DNA from: an uncultured Collinsella sp.
GTDB taxonomy: Bacteria; Actinomycetota; Coriobacteriia; Coriobacteriales; Coriobacteriaceae
DNA: 64,000 nucleotides
Reading direction: 5' to 3'
Assembly (NCBI GenBank): GCA_937925715.1
Contig: CALAMG010000038.1
Span: forward strand, 42,281-106,280
Below the pieces are notes generated by a model, which was not told where the DNA came from, did no database searches, and saw nothing but the letters and a program-made list of their open reading frames with translations. Shown one piece after another: positions 52,080 through 63,947 of the stretch (position 1 is the stretch's first letter; each line of letters begins with the position of its first letter). The translations under genes and the position numbers were made by a program.

Positions 52080-53465
52080 CTACGCCGTCAACGGCGCGGG
52101 CTCATGCGGCTCGCCGTTCAGCTCGACGATGACCTGCGTTCCCACGCCCTCCTGGGACTTCACGCGCATGCCGGAATCTTCTCCGTAAAAGAAATGGATG
52201 CGCTGAAGCACGTTGAAGAGCGCCAGGCCGCAACCTCGCTTGACGGAGCCGTCGGCGGTAATGCTCTCGGGCTCCTCCAGGCGATGTTGCTCAAACAGAT
52301 GCGCGCAGACCTCTTCGCTCATACCGATGCCATCGTCCTCGACGATGATCTCCAAACCGTCATCGGTCTCGAAAGCCCTAACATGAATAGAAAGCGGCTC
52401 GGTCTCGCGCTGCGCATGCTTGATGCAGTTTTCGAGCAACGGCTGCAAGATAAACGGCGGCACCATGCAATCGCGCACCTCAAAGTCGATATCGACCGAG
52501 ACGCGCAGACGGCCGTCGCCATAACGAGCCTGCATAAGATTGATATAGCGAGTGCCCTGTTCCACCTCGTGCTCGAGCGTGGTGAGCGTATCGGAATCAG
52601 AAAGCGTCTGACGATAGTAGTTGGAGAAGTCGATCAGCAGCGACCTGGCCTTGTCCGGCTCGGCACGTACGAGTGACACGATGGTGCTGATGGTGTTAAA
52701 CAGAAAATGAGGATCGACCTGCGATTGCAAGGCGCGCAGCTCCACGCGGGCCGTAAGCTCGTCCTGGCGCTCAAGCTCAAAGCTCGCAAGCTGCGTGGAA
52801 ATGAGGTCGGCAAAGCCCGAGGCAAGCGCCGTCTGGCGCATATCGATGCTGCTCAGACGGGGATAATACAGCTCGAGCGTGCCCACGCAATGCCCGCGCA
52901 CGGTAAGCGGCGCGACAATACCGGCGCGCAGGCGCGGAAAGTAGCCACCCGTCTCGGTCGAGGCATCGCGCGAGAACACGCTTTGCTCACCGCTGTTGAT
53001 CACGTTGAGCGTAGTCCGCAGTACCACCGGGGTGCCCGCGGGGCATTTTGCCGAGTCCTCGCCCCAGCTCGCCAACACCTGCCTGCCGTCGGTAAAGCAG
53101 ATGGCAGAGGCGATAGTTTCGGACAGGATGATCTTAGAGGCGCCCAGGGCAGCTTCGGGCGTAAGGCCGCGCGACGTGTAGGCGAATATTTTTGATGCGA
53201 TGGCGAGCGTGCGGTCGGTTGCGCTCGATGTGAGGTCGTCGGGAACGACAAAGACGTACGAGAAGAAGAAGCACAGCATGACCAAGCCGGCAATGACGAC
53301 AACGGCCGGAACGGGATTGGGATTATCGGTTAGATCCCAGATGAGTAGCAGGATAAGCAGTGGAACGACAATACCGAGCAAGATGGCTTGAACCACATGC
53401 TGAGCGGTACGAAAGACCTTGGTAGAGTTGTAGCTCTTGCCCAGAATCAGCCTATTGAGATCCAC
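52080..53465 (-). CDS. LytS-type sensor histidine kinase (pair 2)
   Basis: Protein of 461 aa. The best-spaced start is GTG 53465, with AAGGAG six bases upstream; an ATG two codons earlier touches the ribosome site. Two transmembrane helices (VVQAILLGIVVPLLILLLIW; VVVIAGLVMLCFFFSYVFVV), a GAF-like domain (SAICFTDGRQVLASWGEDS ... LTVRGHCVGTLELYY), His_kinase core (LRALQSQVDPHFLFNTISTI) and HATPase (FILQPLLENCIKHAQRE, VEDDGIGMSEEVC, GCGLALFNVLQRIHFF). Same architecture as the kinase at 46210-47553. Confidence 0.94.
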   Translation of the reverse strand: MDLNRLILGKSYNSTKVFRTAQHVVQAILLGIVVPLLILLLIWDLTDNPNPVPAVVVIAGLVMLCFFFSYVFVVPDDLTSSATDRTLAIASKIFAYTSRGLTPEAALGASKIILSETIASAICFTDGRQVLASWGEDSAKCPAGTPVVLRTTLNVINSGEQSVFSRDASTETGGYFPRLRAGIVAPLTVRGHCVGTLELYYPRLSSIDMRQTALASGFADLISTQLASFELERQDELTARVELRALQSQVDPHFLFNTISTIVSLVRAEPDKARSLLIDFSNYYRQTLSDSDTLTTLEHEVEQGTRYINLMQARYGDGRLRVSVDIDFEVRDCMVPPFILQPLLENCIKHAQRETEPLSIHVRAFETDDGLEIIVEDDGIGMSEEVCAHLFEQHRLEEPESITADGSVKRGCGLALFNVLQRIHFFYGEDSGMRVKSQEGVGTQVIVELNGEPHEPAPLTA

Positions 53466-53497
53466 TGTCATCTCCTTCTTACTGACGCACCCCATAG

Positions 53498-53531
53498 CAA
53501 TAAAGAGGGCCGCAAGCGACCCTCTTTATTG
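53498..53531 (-). terminator. terminator of the amidohydrolase gene
   Basis: CAATAAAGAGGG / CCTCTTTATTG stem with a GC-rich middle, symmetrical A and T tracts, between the amidohydrolase stop and the kinase start. Confidence 0.82.
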
Positions 53532-53583
53532 CATTATGCAATCAAATACTGTGTTTTACATCAAGCCATCGATGAACGGTAGC

Positions 53584-54861
53584 TTAGGCGCTGTACTTGT
53601 TTGCCTCGCCGAAGGTGCCGCCCTCGACAATCCAGCCGTCCTTCATGATGACGTCCATGTTGTCGGTGTTGAGCACGTGGATGTCGGCGGCGACGTCACC
53701 GTTGACGACCAGCAGGTCGGCGCACTTGCCGGCCTCGATGGACCCGGTCTCGTCCTCGATGTGGCACATCTTGGCACCGTTGAGGGTGGCGCAGGTGATG
53801 GTCTCGACCGGAGTGAAGCCGATCTTGTCGACGAACTCGTACATCTCCTCGATGGAGCAGGTGCCGTACGGGGTGACGAAGGAGAAGGAGTCGGAGCCGA
53901 TCGTCATGACGACGCCGCGCTTCTTGGCCTCGCGCAGGCAGTCGTAGTTGCGCTGCAGCTCCTTCTCGACCAGGGTGCCCTCGTACTTGTCGTGCAGCTC
54001 GGGAACGTAGACGGGCGGATAGGTGGCGTACCAGGTGGGCAGGAAGGCGATCGTCGGGGTGAAGAAGGTGCCCTGCTCGGCCATGAGGTCCATGGTGCGC
54101 TCATCGATATCGAAGCCGTGAATCAGCTGCTCGCAGCCAAAGCGGACGGAGTCGTAGGCAGCGGCGTGGTTGTTGTAGCAGTGGCTCCACACGGGGATGC
54201 CGACCATCTTTGCCTCTTCGACCACGGCCTGGATCTCCTCGGAGCAATAGTGCTGGTCGCGGCCGGAGTCCCAGCGCCAGATGCCGCCACCGGTAGCCCA
54301 GATCTTGATGGCATCGGGGTTCTCGCGCAGGCGACGACGGACGGCCTTGCGCAGATCCCAAGGACCGTCGACCTGATCGCCCCAGGGGTGCGATTCCTTG
54401 TTGAGCTCCTGGCTGCAGTGGTGGGAGTCGCCGTGGCCGGCAACGCGGCAGAAGCCAAGGCCGGTGGCCAGAACGCGCGGGCCCTTGAAGACGCCCTTGT
54501 CGATGCAGTCACGGATCTGGATACCAAAGCGGCCGATCTCGCAGACGGTGGTGAGGCCGTGGGTGAGGCAGTCGTAGGCTTGCTTGACGGCGACGGCCTG
54601 CTTCTCGAGGAGCGGCTGCATGACCCAGTCGGTGTCATCGTCGGTCAAGTTGCCCGAGAAATGCAGGTGGGTGTCGATCAGGCCGGGAAGGACGGTCTTG
54701 CCGGCGGCGTCGATGACCTCAACGCCCTCGGGAAGGTCCTGCATGGCGCCGGCGTACTCGATCTTGCCGTTGTCGTCGACGAGAACGAGGGAGTTCTCGA
54801 CCGGCTCGGCACCGGTACCGTCGATGAGCTTGCCGCCAACGATTGCATACTTAGTGGACAT
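53584..54861 (-). CDS. metal-dependent amidohydrolase
   Basis: Protein of 425 aa from ATG 54861 (AAGGAGG upstream). Amidohydrolase TIM barrel: LPGLIDTHLHFSG gives the HxH pair; Lys in DAIKIWATGGGIWRW is the likely carboxylated bridging ligand; VWSHCYNNHAAAY and QLIHGFDIDERT give the two other His; MTIGSDSFSFV gives the catalytic Asp. The overall layout resembles prolidase/imidazolonepropionase-like enzymes (Xaa-Pro or cyclic-amide hydrolases). The preceding APC permease gene on the same strand, 131 bp away, suggests import and hydrolysis of one amino-acid derivative or dipeptide-like compound. Exact substrate unknown. Confidence 0.87.
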   Translation of the reverse strand: MSTKYAIVGGKLIDGTGAEPVENSLVLVDDNGKIEYAGAMQDLPEGVEVIDAAGKTVLPGLIDTHLHFSGNLTDDDTDWVMQPLLEKQAVAVKQAYDCLTHGLTTVCEIGRFGIQIRDCIDKGVFKGPRVLATGLGFCRVAGHGDSHHCSQELNKESHPWGDQVDGPWDLRKAVRRRLRENPDAIKIWATGGGIWRWDSGRDQHYCSEEIQAVVEEAKMVGIPVWSHCYNNHAAAYDSVRFGCEQLIHGFDIDERTMDLMAEQGTFFTPTIAFLPTWYATYPPVYVPELHDKYEGTLVEKELQRNYDCLREAKKRGVVMTIGSDSFSFVTPYGTCSIEEMYEFVDKIGFTPVETITCATLNGAKMCHIEDETGSIEAGKCADLLVVNGDVAADIHVLNTDNMDVIMKDGWIVEGGTFGEANKYSA

Positions 54862-54992
54862 GGTTCCTCCTTATGGATCCATATAGTGGGCGAGGCCGTG
54901 TTGGGTTAAGGCCTCACAAAGCTACCCAAGTGGCGCCGGGTTCGGTGCGCAGAAGAGAGGGGCCCGCGCACCTGATCCGCCCCGGCTCGGCG

Positions 54993-56444
54993 TTACTTTT
55001 TGCGGGAATTGGTGAAAGCCATGAGGGCCAGGCCAATAGCCAACCAGCCGATCACGATGCTCCACTCCACCATGTTGAGGGAGGCGGGAGAGAACGGAAT
55101 CACAAGCAGGCCGATGATGATGGCGCAGGCAGCGATAGCGAGGCCGATGCCAAACTTGCCGCCGGGCACCTCGTAGGGACGAGGCAGGTCGGGCTCGGTG
55201 AAGCGCATGCGCAGGCAAGCGAGGGCGACCATGCCGCAGGAGAAGATGAAGGCGAGAGCCGACACGTTGGTCAGAGGGATGAGCATGTTCTTGCCCAGGA
55301 ACGGACCGACGACGGTGATGACGCCCAGAACGACGCAGGCGAGCTTGGGAGCGCCGGACTTGGGGTCGACCTCGGCGAACTGCTCGGGCAGCTGGCCCTT
55401 GCGGCCCATGGCGAGCATGATGCGGCTCGTGGCGCCGTAGAAGGAGTTCATCGGGCCCATGGGTCCAAGCGTGGCGATGACGAGCATGGCCAGGTACAGA
55501 AGCATGTTGATGCCCTTGAGGCAGGCGAGCGCGGGAACCGGGCTCTTAACGAACTCATGCCAGTCGAGGATGGTGCCGAACGAGTAGATGCAGACCATGT
55601 AGAAGCCGCCGGCGGCCAGCAGGGCCAGGGAGATGATCTTGCCGAACTTGTTCCAGTTGAGGCCCTCGGCTGCTTCCTCAGCCTGCTGAGGAATGGTGTC
55701 GAAGCCGGCGTAGAAGAACGGAGTCAGAACCAGGACTGACACGATGCCGGCGAACAGGCTGGTGCTCTCGGTAGCGGCCTTGCCGCCGCCAGCGCCGGTG
55801 ACCTGGGAGAACACGGGCATGGCGTTGTCCGGCGAGCCGGTGAACAGCGAGACGCCCATGGCGAGCAGCATGCCGCAGAGCAGGGCCTTGGTCAGGAAGG
55901 CCTGGAGCTTGGCGGCCGAGCTGGCACCGCGGAAATTGAGGAAGATGACGTAGACTGCAAAGCCGAGCGCGATCAGCGTCGGGAACAGGTAAACGTCGGC
56001 GCCCAGGATGGTGTAGAGCTTGACGGCGCGCAGCCACTCAAGACCGGGCAGGCTACCGAACATCTCGGACACGAGGGTCGAAATGGCGATGGCCTCCCAC
56101 GGGCACAGGATGCCGTTGCCCAGGGCCAAAAGCCATCCGGTGATGTAGCTCAGCGTACGGCCAAAGCTACGATCGACATACTCGACGATGCCGCCCGAGA
56201 TGGGGATAGCAGCCGTGAGCTCACCGAAAACAGCTCCGACGGGCACGAGGAAGATTGCACCCAAGAGGAATGCGATCATAGCGGGAACGGGACCGCCGCC
56301 CACGACCATCCAGTCGCCGACCTGCAGAACCCAACCGGTACCGATGATGGCACCGAAACCGATGGTGAAGAAGTTCCAGAGCGAAAGCGTTTTCTTCATG
56401 CCGCCGTTATCCTCGACTGCAACTTCTGCGTTCTTGTCCGCCAT
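54993..56444 (-). CDS. APC-superfamily amino acid permease
   Basis: Protein of 483 aa from ATG 56444 (GGAAAGGAGG upstream). Twelve or so transmembrane helices. The first helix carries the substrate/Na-site motif FFTIGFGAIIGTGWVLQVGD, and the sixth carries FFYAGFDTIPQQAEEA, typical of the AAT/basic amino acid or GABA-type APC permeases. It would import or exchange an amino acid or its derivative, matching the amidohydrolase gene downstream. Hydrophilic N-terminus (ADKNAEVAVEDNG) is short. Confidence 0.92.
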   Translation of the reverse strand: MADKNAEVAVEDNGGMKKTLSLWNFFTIGFGAIIGTGWVLQVGDWMVVGGGPVPAMIAFLLGAIFLVPVGAVFGELTAAIPISGGIVEYVDRSFGRTLSYITGWLLALGNGILCPWEAIAISTLVSEMFGSLPGLEWLRAVKLYTILGADVYLFPTLIALGFAVYVIFLNFRGASSAAKLQAFLTKALLCGMLLAMGVSLFTGSPDNAMPVFSQVTGAGGGKAATESTSLFAGIVSVLVLTPFFYAGFDTIPQQAEEAAEGLNWNKFGKIISLALLAAGGFYMVCIYSFGTILDWHEFVKSPVPALACLKGINMLLYLAMLVIATLGPMGPMNSFYGATSRIMLAMGRKGQLPEQFAEVDPKSGAPKLACVVLGVITVVGPFLGKNMLIPLTNVSALAFIFSCGMVALACLRMRFTEPDLPRPYEVPGGKFGIGLAIAACAIIIGLLVIPFSPASLNMVEWSIVIGWLAIGLALMAFTNSRKK

Positions 56445-56798
56445 TGTTCCCCTCCTTTCCTTTTTGACGCCCTTGGCGTCACCCCTTGCGCGGTCCGTTT
56501 TGCCGCGCGCTTTTATTCCATGGCTTTAAGATACGGCCTTGGCGCAGCAGCGCCGCTCGCAGCTCGACCGAAGGCAGAACTGCAAAACGAGCGGCACCGT
56601 TTTTGGGACGAACGGCGGGAGACGTCATTCGTCTTGGACGCTTTCATCTTGTCTGCTTTTGAATACCTGTTGCCGTGGCGCTTGGCGCGCGGCGCGGCAA
56701 CGTTCATACCATTTGTCAGGCTTTTGGCGCACATGCCCATGTGTCGTGCATCTTTTTATGTAGGATAGACAAGTTACACATGAGGCAAGGTGATTCGA
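56445..56798. other. intergenic region, no supported gene
   Basis: This divergent region between the APC permease and the C39-like peptidase has short overlapping frames on both strands, none with a ribosome site. AAAAACGGTGCCGCTCG near 56585 (complement) suggests a weak hairpin. Promoters for both flanking genes should lie here. Confidence 0.4.
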
Positions 56799-57800
56799 AT
56801 GGCATACGGATACAATGACGGCGACCAACGGCCACAAAGCGTGCGCCTTGCCGGCCGCACCACGCCAACGCCCAGAAGCACCTCCGACAACGACAACCCG
56901 CAGCGCCCCCAAGAGCAGCCCGGGGCTTCTTCGCGGCAGCAAAGCCGTACCGTGCAGCAGTCAGACCGCGTCAGTACGAGCACACGCCAACGTCAGACCG
57001 ACACATCGCAGCCACGCCGCTACGATCGCCGTAAGACCGACTACTACGTCAAGCGCTCCTTGCCGCGACCTCAACGCGATCGCGGCAATTCCGCCCCTCA
57101 CCCCGCGTCGCACACCACAAGCCACGCGCTTCCGGCCCGCCGCCTACGCCTTGCGCTTTGCTCCATCGCCGCCTGCCTCGTCTTTGTGTTTTTGGGATCC
57201 TGTATCTCCCACGGATCAGCCGGTCTTGAGCCCACTGCCGAGGACAAGCTGCTTAAAGCTCCCGTCGCACCCGGTTACTCCTTTGCGTTCTCGACCCCAC
57301 GCTCGCAATGGCAGGCCGGCACCATGCCCCACATCTACCAAATTGACCCCGCATGGTCGGAGCTGCCCTATGCCGGTGGCACTATTCGCGAAAACGCTTG
57401 CGGTCCTACCTGCCTCACCATGGTCTATATCTTTAAGACCGGCCATACCGATAAGACGCCGGTCGATATATGCGCGCTGGCCGAAGCCGGCAACTACGCC
57501 CCCACTGGTGCCACCGAGTGGTCGTTTATGACAGGCGGTGCGTGGCAGCTGGGGCTCAACGGAACACAGCTCTATAACGATCGCGAATCGATTACCCAAG
57601 CACTTCGCTCGGGTGCGCCCGTCATCGCCGCAGTGCGCCCCGGTACGTTTACCAACGTAGGCCACTACATCGTGCTCTACGGCATCGACGATGCCAACCA
57701 GATTGGCGTCTACGACCCCAACTCGGCCAGCCGCAGCGCCCGCCGCTGGGGCGTCGTAGAGGTCCTCAACGAAGTCGAAGCCATGTGGGCCTACTACTAG
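56799..57800 (+). CDS. membrane-anchored C39-like cysteine peptidase
   Basis: Protein of 333 aa from ATG 56799 (AAGGTG upstream; a GTG three codons earlier is possible). A long, polar, Arg/Gln/Ser-rich cytoplasmic segment, about residues 1-105, precedes one transmembrane helix (LALCSIAACLVFVFLGSCI). The extracellular part is a papain-like C39_2 domain: catalytic Cys in ENACGPTCLTMVYIF, His in VGHYIVLYGID and the Asn/Asp in IGVYDPNSASRS. Such proteins cleave peptides or cell-wall cross-links outside the membrane. The large disordered N-terminus is notable. Stands alone. Confidence 0.85.
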   Translation: MAYGYNDGDQRPQSVRLAGRTTPTPRSTSDNDNPQRPQEQPGASSRQQSRTVQQSDRVSTSTRQRQTDTSQPRRYDRRKTDYYVKRSLPRPQRDRGNSAPHPASHTTSHALPARRLRLALCSIAACLVFVFLGSCISHGSAGLEPTAEDKLLKAPVAPGYSFAFSTPRSQWQAGTMPHIYQIDPAWSELPYAGGTIRENACGPTCLTMVYIFKTGHTDKTPVDICALAEAGNYAPTGATEWSFMTGGAWQLGLNGTQLYNDRESITQALRSGAPVIAAVRPGTFTNVGHYIVLYGIDDANQIGVYDPNSASRSARRWGVVEVLNEVEAMWAYY

Positions 57801-57802
57801 TC

Positions 57803-57841
57803 ATTGGGGACAGACTTAAATGAGTGGTCATTGGGGACAGT
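57803..57841. repeat. dispersed repeat family H, copy 1
   Basis: TCATTGGGGACAGACTTAAA then TGAGTGGTCATTGGGGACAG. The first 26 bases recur at 63922-63947 with one change. Confidence 0.6.
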
Positions 57842-57897
57842 CTTACGGACGCCGGCCGAGAGCAGACGAAAAGGGCCATCCCGAACTGCTTGGAACT

Positions 57898-58075
57898 GCC
57901 AGCACGGAAAGCGCATCCTGCTTTGGGGCCCAATAGCGGGATGCGCTTTCCGTTAGCGGCCCGTTTGGGAAACTAGGGACCGCTTTTCGACAAAAATCCG
58001 GGATGCATTTTCCGATTGAGGGCCTCAAGGGAAACCGCACCCCATGTTGGACGCTCATTCTGGGATGTGCTTTCC
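57898..58075. repeat. degenerate repeats of GGGATGCGCTTTCCG
   Basis: Complement form GGAAAGCGCATCC near 57908, then GGGATGCGCTTTCCG (57939), GGGATGCATTTTCCG (58001) and GGGATGTGCTTTCCG (58057). A similar GGGATGCGCCTTCCC occurs at 63889. The 57801-58242 gap otherwise holds a terminator and no gene. Confidence 0.55.
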
Positions 58076-58191
58076 GCAGTTGATCGATGCGGCCTTTAAG
58101 GACTGTCCCAAGCTGCCGGCAGGAAAGGAACGTCCCCAAGTGCCGGGTTTCCGCAGCCTGCAATGCTCCTCATGAACAGCCGCCTCAATAA

Positions 58192-58226
58192 CAAAAGCCC
58201 CCGCGGCCGAAGCGGACCGCGGGGGC
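58192..58226 (-). terminator. terminator of the cellobiose-type operon
   Basis: GCCCCCGCGG / CCGCGGGGGC hairpin followed on the minus strand by TTTTGTTAT, 16 bp after the GH1 stop codon. Confidence 0.88.
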
Positions 58227-58242
58227 AACAGACCTGCAAGAG

Positions 58243-61048
<2,806 letters not shown>

Positions 61049-61057
61049 GGTTGCCTC

Positions 61058-61351
61058 CTAACCCAACAGCGACTGGGCGAGTGCCAGCACGTTGGCGGCG
61101 TTGCCCATGCCGTAGTCCTGTGCGGGGATGACCGCGGTCGGCTTACCGCTCCCCTGCTTGACGGTGTTGAGCTGGTAGGACACCTGCGGCCCCAAGAGCA
61201 GCACGTCATAATTGGCGCACGTCTCCTGATACTCGCCGATACCCACCGCATCGATATCGAGCTCGATGCCGTTTTGCTCCGCATATTTCTCGAGTTTCTT
61301 CATCAGAATGCTTGTAGACAGACCAGCTGCGCAAACAAGAAGGATCTTCAT
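61058..61351 (-). CDS. PTS lactose/cellobiose-family component IIB
   Basis: Protein of 97 aa from ATG 61351 (GAAGGGAA upstream). The phosphorylated Cys lies in the N-terminal loop MKILLVCAAGLSTSILMKKL, followed by VGIGEYQETC and VLLLGPQVSYQL. It receives phosphate from IIA and passes it to the sugar on IIC. Length is typical (about 100). The stop is nine bases before the IIC start. Confidence 0.94.
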   Translation of the reverse strand: MKILLVCAAGLSTSILMKKLEKYAEQNGIELDIDAVGIGEYQETCANYDVLLLGPQVSYQLNTVKQGSGKPTAVIPAQDYGMGNAANVLALAQSLLG

Positions 61352-61397
61352 AAGGGATTCCCTTCGCATTGATTGGTTGGATAGTCACCGCACGCCG

Positions 61398-61724
61398 CTA
61401 GGCGTTCTTGGTTGCAGTGCGCTCATACAGGCAGATCAGCTCCTGCACGAGCTCCTGAGCAAGCATGGAGCACATGAGGTGGTCCTGAGCATGGACCAGC
61501 AACACATCCACCGACAGATGCTCGCCCGCTGCCTCAGTCGAAAGCAGCTGCGTTTGGATGTGGTGAGCCTTGATTCCCGCATCCTTTGACTGCTTCATGA
61601 GTTTGGCGGCGGCGTCAAAATCCCCCGCCTTTGCCTTTTCAAGGGCTTCGAAGGCAAGGCTGCGTGCCTCTCCCGCTGCAGCGACCAGCTGAAACGAAAC
61701 CATCTCGGTTCCCTGATCGTCCAT
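61398..61724 (-). CDS. PTS lactose/cellobiose-family component IIA
   Basis: Protein of 108 aa from ATG 61724 (GGAGAGGAG upstream). All-helical trimeric IIA: FQLVAAAGEARSLAFEALEKA, QSKDAGIKAHHIQTQLLSTEA (His in HxxQ region) and the C-terminal VDVLLVHAQDHLMCSMLAQEL with the phospho-His and conserved HAQDH. First structural gene of the operon, 119 bp downstream of the regulator. Confidence 0.94.
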   Translation of the reverse strand: MDDQGTEMVSFQLVAAAGEARSLAFEALEKAKAGDFDAAAKLMKQSKDAGIKAHHIQTQLLSTEAAGEHLSVDVLLVHAQDHLMCSMLAQELVQELICLYERTATKNA

Positions 61725-61843
61725 AACGGTCTCCTCTCCCGTGATGTTTGGTTTGTACTTGAATATTCGAAACGCCTATCTCCCGCCCGCAATCCTCGAG
61801 GTTTATTGCAGGTAGACTGACAGGGTCATCGACAAAAGAAGTC

Positions 61844-63739
61844 TTAAGCCGTATGCGCTTGCACAAGCGCCATCAGCTCATGCCAGGACCGGCGCTCGCG
61901 TAGGCGCTCGACCCCCTGGCGGTCCATAAAGATCTCGGCGAGCAGTGAGCTCAAGATCCGCGCCTCATCGCCGCCCGACCGGGCAAACGACACCATAAAG
62001 ACGATATCGACCTCATGGCCGTATTCGTCCCAAAGAATGGGATGTTCGAGCAGGCCCACGGTAACAAAGGCCTCGGCGCTCAAGGGATGCATCCCATGGG
62101 GCATGGCTACCCCATTGCCAAACGAGGTGGCGCTCGCGCCCTCGCGCTCGGCGACCTCTTGGGCAAACTGGGCATCGACACGGCCGCTCTCGACGGCGCG
62201 CTCGGAGAGATATCGGAGAACGGCCTGCTTCGACGACGCCTCAACGCGGTTGAAGAACAGGGCACGGCTAAAGAAAGAGCTCACGGAGTCCGATTGCGCA
62301 GTGTCGTCGCTCAGCACCTTGCGGATAGCGTTGACATCGCTCGTCTCCAAGAAGAAATCGGCCTCGCGGACGGGCACGGGCAACTTGACGTTGAGCGGCA
62401 CCGTTGTGAACACGTAGTCGATATGCGAAAAATCGAACGTTCCCACGCGGGCGACATCGCATGTCTCAATCGAATCGATATACATGCCAAACTGCTTGCG
62501 GTACTGGTGCTCGAGCATACGGGCGCTTCCCGCTCCCGAGGCGCACACGATCAGGATGCGTTTGCGACGCGGCTGGTCGGCTTGCTGCTCGAGGGCCAGG
62601 GCAAATGCCATGGCGATGTAGCCGAGCTCTTCATCAGAGGGCTGGCTGCCAAAATGACGCTCGAGTACCTGCGAGGTGCCAGCTGCCATCGAATAGGCCA
62701 ACGGAAACCTCGTCTTGATATCGGACAGCATGGGGTTATCCATATGCATGTGATATTCAAGGCGATAGCCCAGAGGGCCGATATGCCGAGCAAGGTTCAT
62801 GCGAAGTTCAAGATCGCCGCTAAAGTCAAACCTAAACTCATCGTTGACCGCACGTACCATCTCGGAAGCAATCTCCCACATCTCGTCCGAGATAACGGCA
62901 GAGCCCTTCTCGGGCACGCCCGTGCCCCTGCCGAGCAAATGGATTGCGATAAAGGCAACCTCTTCTCGGGGCATGCTCACGCCCAGGGCATCCTTGATGT
63001 TTGCGGCAATCTGGAAAGCCGCGGCGTATTCGCGCGTTCCCTCCAGTTTTTGAACGTCCGATTCTGCAGCTGGGACATAGCAGCCCTGCTCGATGCGGCC
63101 AAGAGCAATGTAAAGATGCATGATGAGATTGCGGGATGCCAGCGAGCTCACCGTGACGGGCGAGGCCGTCAGAGCATCGTCCACACATGCGGCGATGGCC
63201 CGCAGGCGCTCGGCGAGCTTTGCATCGTCGGTGTCGGGCAACACGGGCCTCACCAGCGAGGCCAGGCACAGGCGCCGCTGCGACTCCCCGCCCGCAACGC
63301 GGATTCCGTAGCGTGGGCGCTTTTCGAGCGTTAAGTCAAATTGGGCGAGTTTCTGCTCTACCAGACGCATGTCATTGGACAGAGTTCGCGCCGAAACGTA
63401 GAGTAAATCCGCATACTCCTCAATCGTCACCCACTGGGACCGCATGAGGAGGTCGTTAAGAAGGAAGGACACACGGCCGTCGCGCGTATCAGGAATGCCC
63501 GGATGGGCCAGAGCCGCACCGTCTAGCAAGCGAGCAAGCTCATCTGCACGTGCAACATCGATACGATACTGCCCCTTGCTGCCAACGATGCGTGCAACCC
63601 CTGCAAGGTTGTCGTTTGCGCGATGGATATAGTTTCTCACGGCGCGCTCGCTTACCTCGAGACGCTTGGCAAGTACCGCGACAGCGACAGGCTGAGCGTC
63701 CTCGATCATATTTACAAGCTGCTTGACGCGAGCATCCAT
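61844..63739 (-). CDS. LicR/MtlR-type PTS-controlled transcriptional activator
   Basis: Protein of 631 aa from ATG 63739 (AAAGGAGGAGG upstream). N-terminal HTH regions (VAVLAKRLEVSERAVRNYIHR and VTIEEYADLLYVSARTLSND). Two PRD domains, about 175-285 and 290-395, each with a conserved His (IIMHLYIALGR-type, FIAIHLLGRG; RHIGPLGYRLEYHM). A IIB-like domain follows (KRILIVCASGAGSARMLEH), and a C-terminal IIA-like domain (SATSFGNGVAMPHGMHPLS with phospho-His). PTS phosphorylation should set activity according to beta-glucoside and carbon supply. It is at the head of the IIA-IIB-IIC-GH1 cluster and is likely its activator. Confidence 0.93.
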   Translation of the reverse strand: MDARVKQLVNMIEDAQPVAVAVLAKRLEVSERAVRNYIHRANDNLAGVARIVGSKGQYRIDVARADELARLLDGAALAHPGIPDTRDGRVSFLLNDLLMRSQWVTIEEYADLLYVSARTLSNDMRLVEQKLAQFDLTLEKRPRYGIRVAGGESQRRLCLASLVRPVLPDTDDAKLAERLRAIAACVDDALTASPVTVSSLASRNLIMHLYIALGRIEQGCYVPAAESDVQKLEGTREYAAAFQIAANIKDALGVSMPREEVAFIAIHLLGRGTGVPEKGSAVISDEMWEIASEMVRAVNDEFRFDFSGDLELRMNLARHIGPLGYRLEYHMHMDNPMLSDIKTRFPLAYSMAAGTSQVLERHFGSQPSDEELGYIAMAFALALEQQADQPRRKRILIVCASGAGSARMLEHQYRKQFGMYIDSIETCDVARVGTFDFSHIDYVFTTVPLNVKLPVPVREADFFLETSDVNAIRKVLSDDTAQSDSVSSFFSRALFFNRVEASSKQAVLRYLSERAVESGRVDAQFAQEVAEREGASATSFGNGVAMPHGMHPLSAEAFVTVGLLEHPILWDEYGHEVDIVFMVSFARSGGDEARILSSLLAEIFMDRQGVERLRERRSWHELMALVQAHTA

Positions 63740-63884
63740 GTCCTCCTCCTTTCCCTGCGTCTAGTCTAACGCGGTAAAGAATGACACTCCACGTCGCGCT
63801 CGTTCCGCCAACTCGGAACAGGTTGCGGGGAGTCCAGCTGAGCTATGGAGAGCCTGGGGAGAGGGCCCGAAGGCAATGCGTCGG

Positions 63885-63947
63885 TGTGGGATGCGCCTTC
63901 CCAGCCATTGGGCAGTCATTGGGGACAGACTTAAATGAGTAGTCGTT
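63885..63947. repeat. repeat fragments shared with 57.8-58.1 kb
   Basis: GTGTGGGATGCGCCTTCCCA is followed by TCATTGGGGACAGACTTAAA and TGAGTAGTC. Both motifs occur in the same gap downstream of the C39-like gene. The rest of 63740-64000 shows no gene. Confidence 0.5.

Noticed and set aside
56520..56768. Possible 82-aa plus-strand gene before the C39-like peptidase
   Set aside because: Competing frames on both strands, no Shine-Dalgarno and no recognisable sequence; more likely a promoter-bearing gap.
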